From Paradesertivirga mongoliensis (GTDB lineage: Bacteria; Bacteroidota; Bacteroidia; Sphingobacteriales; Sphingobacteriaceae), in assembly GCF_024436395.1 (NCBI RefSeq), contig NZ_JAFMZO010000001.1, positions 814,181-878,180 on the forward strand: a DNA stretch of 64,000 nt, given 5' to 3'. The notes beneath the pieces are model-generated. The model worked only from the letters and a program-made list of their open reading frames with translations, was not told where the DNA came from and searched no databases. Both the position numbers and the translations under genes were made by a program. Of this stretch, positions 60,400 to 64,000 are shown piece by piece; position 1 is the first letter of the stretch; the number at the start of each line of letters is the position of its first letter.

Positions 60400-61530
60400 T
60401 TATTTACAGTAATCCTTCATGGCCTCGAGAACCATCTCATTTCTGTCACCTAGCTCATATCCCTTGCTGAGATCGGCACAGATCTTTTTAAGTTCTTCCT
60501 CTGGAATCTCCACTTTGTCTTTTGACGCTAAAACCGTTACGCCATTTGTTTTGCTTAGTGTTCTGCTATTTTTTAGCTGATGTTTTCGTAAACGAGTGAA
60601 TGCACGATTTGTAAATACTTTCGTAGACAAAGGTTCGAGTTCCAGGGCCTTGTCAAAATCGGTAAGAGCTTCATCAAACCTGAAGTCGTTTAATTTCATG
60701 GTTCCCCGTTCAAAATAAGCATCGCTGTATTGCGGATTTAATACGATAGCCTTATCTAAGTGTTTAATCGCTCCGGCAATATTCCCATCTTTATACAATT
60801 TGCTTGCTTTGCCTAGCAAGGAATAAAACGCTTCTTCTTCTTTTGTAGGTGTGGCTTTTCCGTCCTTAAACTCGGTTTCTCTTTTTAGCTTGCCGGTAGA
60901 GTACCATTCTTGCCACGTTCCATCTTCTTTTCCGTGTTTGAAAAGACCTTTGTTTTTAATTTGGCCGTTGCTGAAAAAAGCTGCCGCTGTTCCTTCTGCT
61001 ATCCCGGAGTCGGTATAAGTGCGATAAAAGCTTTTGTTACCATTTGGATAGTAAACAATCCTCAGCCCGTAGGCTAGCCCATCCTTCAAACGGCCTTCTC
61101 CCTGTTTTTTTCCATCCAGGAAGTAGTCGATAAACGGTCCAGTATAGGGTTTTGACGCATTTTTTAAATACCATCTCCCATTATCCTTTTGTTCCATCAA
61201 TCTTACGGTGGGGATTTTCTTCAGTTCTTCCGATCGGTTAAAATATTCTTTAGTGGTTATAAAAATGAGTTTGTCGATATCAGAAAATCCACGTTGTTCA
61301 ATCAGAGATTTCGTATTGATTACCTGAACTTCGTGAATAGCCTCCTGACGTAGGGATCCAAATCCCTCTTTGGGTTCGTCGATTATAGGTACAGAATCAA
61401 CCACATATAGTATTCGCTCTTCCGCCGCTTGAGCAAATGCATTTAATGAGAAGCTTAAAATGAACAGTATTAATGAGAATAAAGCTTTCAATTTTTTTTT
61501 ATCAGATGGTAAATTATCAGTGTCCTTCAT
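60400..61530 (-). CDS. Exported MORN/TPR-repeat protein
   Basis: A 376-residue protein. The hydrophobic signal peptide (KALFSLILFILSFSLNAFAQ) lies after 13 residues of a polar start. An N-terminal region resembles a TonB-receptor plug (ILYVVDSVPI, LIFITTKEY). MORN/YwqK-type repeats follow (about residues 125-225: FLDGKKQGEGRLKDG, YPNGNKSF, FSNGQIKNKG). Two or three TPRs end the protein (about 240-320: GAIKHLDKAIVLNPQYSDAYFERG, EALTDFDKALELEP). A TTG at codon 14, right at the signal peptide, is an alternative start. A nine-A tract (61492-61500) lies between the two starts. Probably a periplasmic interaction protein. Confidence 0.8.
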   Translation of the reverse strand: MKDTDNLPSDKKKLKALFSLILFILSFSLNAFAQAAEERILYVVDSVPIIDEPKEGFGSLRQEAIHEVQVINTKSLIEQRGFSDIDKLIFITTKEYFNRSEELKKIPTVRLMEQKDNGRWYLKNASKPYTGPFIDYFLDGKKQGEGRLKDGLAYGLRIVYYPNGNKSFYRTYTDSGIAEGTAAAFFSNGQIKNKGLFKHGKEDGTWQEWYSTGKLKRETEFKDGKATPTKEEEAFYSLLGKASKLYKDGNIAGAIKHLDKAIVLNPQYSDAYFERGTMKLNDFRFDEALTDFDKALELEPLSTKVFTNRAFTRLRKHQLKNSRTLSKTNGVTVLASKDKVEIPEEELKKICADLSKGYELGDRNEMVLEAMKDYCK

Positions 61531-61543
61531 ATTGTCCGTTAAA

Positions 61544-62257
61544 TCATTGATTTATCATGTCCCCTTTCTCATCCAGCATTTCTTTCGCAGCAATTTTAGC
61601 TTCTTCGACAAATCTCTCATCGTCAAGAATCGATTTGAGATCTTCAACCGATTTGTAGGAATAGATTTTTTTCAGCTTCGTGATTCTGTTGAGATCAAGC
61701 TCCTCATCCTTCTCGATTGCATCCGTTTGAAGATAGCTCACAACATAAGTATGGGCAATCCTGTCGTGCAAGGTTCTGTTCTTGCTATCTTTTAATAACG
61801 AAATTACATCACCGATATGAAGTAATGTGGCCATTAGCAGGGACTGGTCCTGAATGTTATCTAAAATAAGAAGTATCGAATCAGATGAACCCTGGTGTTG
61901 AATTGCAACTGCCGCAAGGGATGTGAAAAGATAAACAAAGGCCAGACCGAGATGAAAAATATTTCTTGTTAATACCTCTTTCAAAGACGGAGGTTGATAA
62001 TCTTCGTTGACTACGAAAATATTCATCGCTTTTTTTCCGGGTGTCCCTTGATATTTATATTCACAAAAAGGTTTATACCCGTAGCTTAGTATTGTAAATA
62101 AGCTTAAGAGAAGATGATGATCAAGTATAGAAACGTTAGTAAAAATCAACAGGTAGACTAAGCCAATGATCAGGGTATCAAACAGGGAAGCAACAAGGCG
62201 TTGCCACAATGTTGCATAAGCCATTGATCTGTCGCTTTGTTCGGTATCTGCTTCCAT
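61544..62257 (-). CDS. RDD family membrane protein
   Basis: A 237-residue protein with the RDD signature near the start (LWQRLVASLFDTLIIGLVYLL, Arg and Asp in helix 1), further helices (about residues 48-62, 95-120 and 125-145) and the GTPGKKAMNIFVV loop. The C-terminal 80 residues are soluble and charged. Members may be ion transporters or chaperone-like membrane proteins; substrate unknown. It ends 13 bases before the MORN/TPR gene, so the two are likely co-transcribed. Confidence 0.88.
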   Translation of the reverse strand: MEADTEQSDRSMAYATLWQRLVASLFDTLIIGLVYLLIFTNVSILDHHLLLSLFTILSYGYKPFCEYKYQGTPGKKAMNIFVVNEDYQPPSLKEVLTRNIFHLGLAFVYLFTSLAAVAIQHQGSSDSILLILDNIQDQSLLMATLLHIGDVISLLKDSKNRTLHDRIAHTYVVSYLQTDAIEKDEELDLNRITKLKKIYSYKSVEDLKSILDDERFVEEAKIAAKEMLDEKGDMINQ

Positions 62258-62408
62258 TTAAGAAATTTGAGATACTAAAGCTAAGAAAAATTAAGAGATC
62301 AGTTGCACACGTACAAGCGTGAGATTAAGGTACATTCGTTGAGATTTCTTGCTGGCGCAGATTGAATTCCATGATCACAGCCTTTCGCCGCACTTTCTAA
62401 CAACGTAA

Positions 62409-62439
62409 AGTGCCAGAGAGCCCTTGAGCTTCTGGCACT
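62409..62439 (-). terminator. Hairpin downstream of the carbonic anhydrase gene
   Basis: Nine-bp perfect arms AGTGCCAGA / TCTGGCACT with a further three inner pairs. No strong T-run on either side, so terminator function is uncertain. Confidence 0.45.
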
Positions 62440-62479
62440 GATCAGCTTATAAAATATTTAATAAGGAGAATATCTAAAT

Positions 62480-63154
62480 TTATTTTTCAAGCCCCGCACT
62501 GAGCAGTTCGTCAGAACTTAAAAGTTCATCTTTTTCGTAGAACTCTACAAGGCCGGAGTCAACGTTGTACATTCCGCCTATAATTGCCACTTCGTTCGAG
62601 TCGATCATTTCCTTTAGCAAAGGGCTTCTTTCCATTATTTGATCCATGGTTAATATCACGTTTAAAGAAGCAACTTTCTCTACAAACTCCGAATTTGAAG
62701 CGTTGCGGTTTGCACTGATACTGGTTTCGGCTTTAATGGCAGGTTGAATTTTTTCTAACAAGGCACTGAGATTTCCGAGCTTCACTCCGTCGCAGGCACC
62801 TTTAATCGCGCCACATTTTGAGTGCCCCAATACTGCAATTACTTTCGCTCCGGCAACTTTACAGGCAAATTCCATACTTCCAAGAATATCTTCGTTTAAA
62901 ACATTTCCTGCTATTCGTACGCTAAATACATCACCCAAACCCTGGTCGAATATCAGTTCGGCAGAGGTTCGGGAGTCAATGCAACTCAAAATTACAGCAA
63001 AAGGATGTTGTCCTTCCGACGTTTCATTAACCTGCTGAAGCAGATTGCGGTTAATTTTTAAGTTACTTACAAACCGTTTATTTCCCTCCTTTAACAATTC
63101 GATCGCTCTGAGAGGTGTAAGCGCTGCCTGCATTTCTTTTGTTAATGTTTTCAT
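62480..63154 (-). CDS. Beta-class carbonic anhydrase
   Basis: A 224-residue zinc enzyme interconverting CO2 and bicarbonate. Zinc ligands are Cys58 (SCIDSR), His111 and Cys114 (GHSKCGA), with the Asp60-Arg62 dyad in CIDSR, so the site is complete. The length is normal for cytoplasmic beta-carbonic anhydrases, with no signal peptide. It is divergent from a TetR-family regulator with 108 bases between the start codons, an arrangement that suggests control by that regulator. Confidence 0.95.
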   Translation of the reverse strand: MKTLTKEMQAALTPLRAIELLKEGNKRFVSNLKINRNLLQQVNETSEGQHPFAVILSCIDSRTSAELIFDQGLGDVFSVRIAGNVLNEDILGSMEFACKVAGAKVIAVLGHSKCGAIKGACDGVKLGNLSALLEKIQPAIKAETSISANRNASNSEFVEKVASLNVILTMDQIMERSPLLKEMIDSNEVAIIGGMYNVDSGLVEFYEKDELLSSDELLSAGLEK

Positions 63155-63184
63155 CCTTGCTGTTTTTAATTGTTATTGCACAAA

Positions 63185-63192
63185 CAAACATA
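63185..63192 (-). promoter_or_regulatory. -7 box (TATGTTTG) of carbonic anhydrase gene
   Basis: Perfect TAnnTTTG on the minus strand, 31 bases before the ATG at 63154. Confidence 0.5.
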
Positions 63193-63239
63193 GTAAAAAT
63201 ATCATCTATAATAGTAATACTTTCAACAAAAAATATCTT

Positions 63240-63247
63240 TACCTTTG
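63240..63247 (+). promoter_or_regulatory. -7 box (TACCTTTG) of the TetR gene
   Basis: Perfect TAnnTTTG, 15 bases before the ATG at 63263. It supports the inner ATG over a frame start inside the box. Confidence 0.55.
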
Positions 63248-63262
63248 TTGTTTCAGTTTTCT

Positions 63263-63940
63263 ATGGAGCTATCTCTTAAGTTTAATATTAATCAAAAGCT
63301 ATCGCTTCGCAACCCCGAAGAGTCTGATCTGGGCAGGAAAATTATCCAGCACGGGATAGTACTTGTGCATCAAATGGGATTTGAGGTATTCACCTTCAAA
63401 AAGTTAGCTAAAGAGATCGGAACTACAGAAGCCAGTATTTACCGGTATTTTGAAAATAAGCATCGCTTGCTTTTATACATAGTAGACTGGTATTGGAGCT
63501 GGCAGGAATATCGTCTGATGTTTCAAACAAATAATATCGCGAGTGCCGAGGAGAGGTTAAAAATAGCTATAAGTCTGTTATCGGATCAGGTTGAAGATGA
63601 TGTGTCCACCAGTTATATCAATGAAAAATTGCTGTATGAGATAGTGATGTCTGAAGGGGCAAAGTCTTACCTCACCAAACATGTAGCCGAAGACAACAAG
63701 GCAAAATTCTTCAAGCCATATAAAGATTTATGTGCCAGGATAGCGGGTTTTATCCGCGATTATAATCCTGATTATAAGTACCCGTTTTCTTTGTCGAGCA
63801 CCATCATCGAAATGGCGCACTCACAAAAATACTATATGCACAATTTGCCTTCGCTTACAGATTTTGGTGCAAGTAAAGATGAAACTCAGATAGTTTCTTT
63901 TTTAGAAAACCTGGTATTTTCGAGTATACGGAAGCATTAG
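63263..63940 (+). CDS. TetR/AcrR family transcriptional regulator
   Basis: A 225-residue regulator from ATG 63263 (MELSLKFNINQKLSL). The N-terminal HTH contains FTFKKLAKEIGTTEASIYRYFENKHRLLLYIVDWYW (about residues 45-80), a standard TetR recognition helix. The C-terminal ligand domain is all-helical without a recognisable subfamily. The longest frame starts 6 codons earlier, within the promoter, and is rejected. Divergence from the carbonic anhydrase gene makes that gene a plausible target. Its ligand is unknown. Confidence 0.92.
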   Translation: MELSLKFNINQKLSLRNPEESDLGRKIIQHGIVLVHQMGFEVFTFKKLAKEIGTTEASIYRYFENKHRLLLYIVDWYWSWQEYRLMFQTNNIASAEERLKIAISLLSDQVEDDVSTSYINEKLLYEIVMSEGAKSYLTKHVAEDNKAKFFKPYKDLCARIAGFIRDYNPDYKYPFSLSSTIIEMAHSQKYYMHNLPSLTDFGASKDETQIVSFLENLVFSSIRKH

Positions 63941-64000
63941 AGCGATATATGGCTAGTGCCTGAGCCGTCTTTTCAGCCTTACAAAACTGGCAAGTACCTA

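Noticed and set aside
1..64000. tRNA, rRNA, CRISPR arrays, insertion sequences
   Set aside because: I looked for cloverleaf ends, repeat-spacer patterns, terminal inverted repeats and transposase motifs, and found none that hold up.

Overview
The window looks like a chromosomal segment of a Bacteroidota bacterium, most likely family Sphingobacteriaceae (Pedobacter-like). This is inferred from: a fused LpxC/FabZ gene at the left edge; repeated TAnnTTTG -7 promoter boxes close to start codons with few Shine-Dalgarno sequences; Bacteroidota-type families (DUF4199, DUF5687, DUF3575, PorT-like barrels, two-component propeller kinases); and an EF-P of the Sphingobacteriia type. Base composition looks even throughout. 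I see no tRNA or rRNA gene, CRISPR array, integrase, transposase or prophage.

Layout. 1-3.8 kb: lipid A genes (lpxC/fabZ, lpxA), an orphan ABC ATPase, efp and a 5-formyl-THF cyclo-ligase. 3.9-7.5 kb: a tight minus-strand operon of small membrane proteins ending in a Nif3-family protein and a zinc-ribbon coiled-coil protein. 7.5-8.2 kb: a gap with a tiny lipoprotein-like ORF and a nested inverted repeat. 8.2-13 kb: mfd and murF. 13-14.7 kb: two divergent outer-membrane barrel genes sharing a doubled inverted-repeat operator. 14.8-19 kb: a large propeller hybrid histidine kinase. 19.6-28.6 kb: rhomboid protease, glgC-glgA, polA, a trmB-ATL-tag operon and GDP-fucose synthase. 28.7-31 kb: AI-2E transporter, YtxH and holin-like membrane genes.

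31-37 kb: a four-gene signalling operon (NtrC-type activator, multi-PAS kinase, single-domain receiver, REC-PAS-kinase). The last protein has lysine in place of the phospho-accepting histidine. 37-41.6 kb: a B12-binding protein with an enoyl-CoA hydratase, glnS and rarA. 41.6-45.3 kb: a membrane-anchored XRE regulator divergent from a DUF5687/ABC/SDR operon. 45.4-49.2 kb: OmpA-like lipoprotein, a small secreted protein, an exported FAD-type protein and an aspartyl protease with PDZ. 49.3-52.9 kb: pdhC, pdhA, ybaB and a receiver. 53-58 kb: serine hydrolase, fumC, lipoprotein, S1/P1 nuclease and LMW phosphatase. 58-64 kb: PL11 rhamnogalacturonan lyase, YjbR, MORN/TPR and RDD proteins, carbonic anhydrase and a TetR regulator.

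Most of the window is core housekeeping. The least explained signals are the paired 20-bp operators at 13.8 kb, the kinase lacking its histidine at 31.7 kb, the membrane XRE/ABC module at 42 kb, and small features such as the 42-residue lipoprotein ORF and two membrane genes separated only by an in-frame TAG. All functional calls come from motif reading without database searches.
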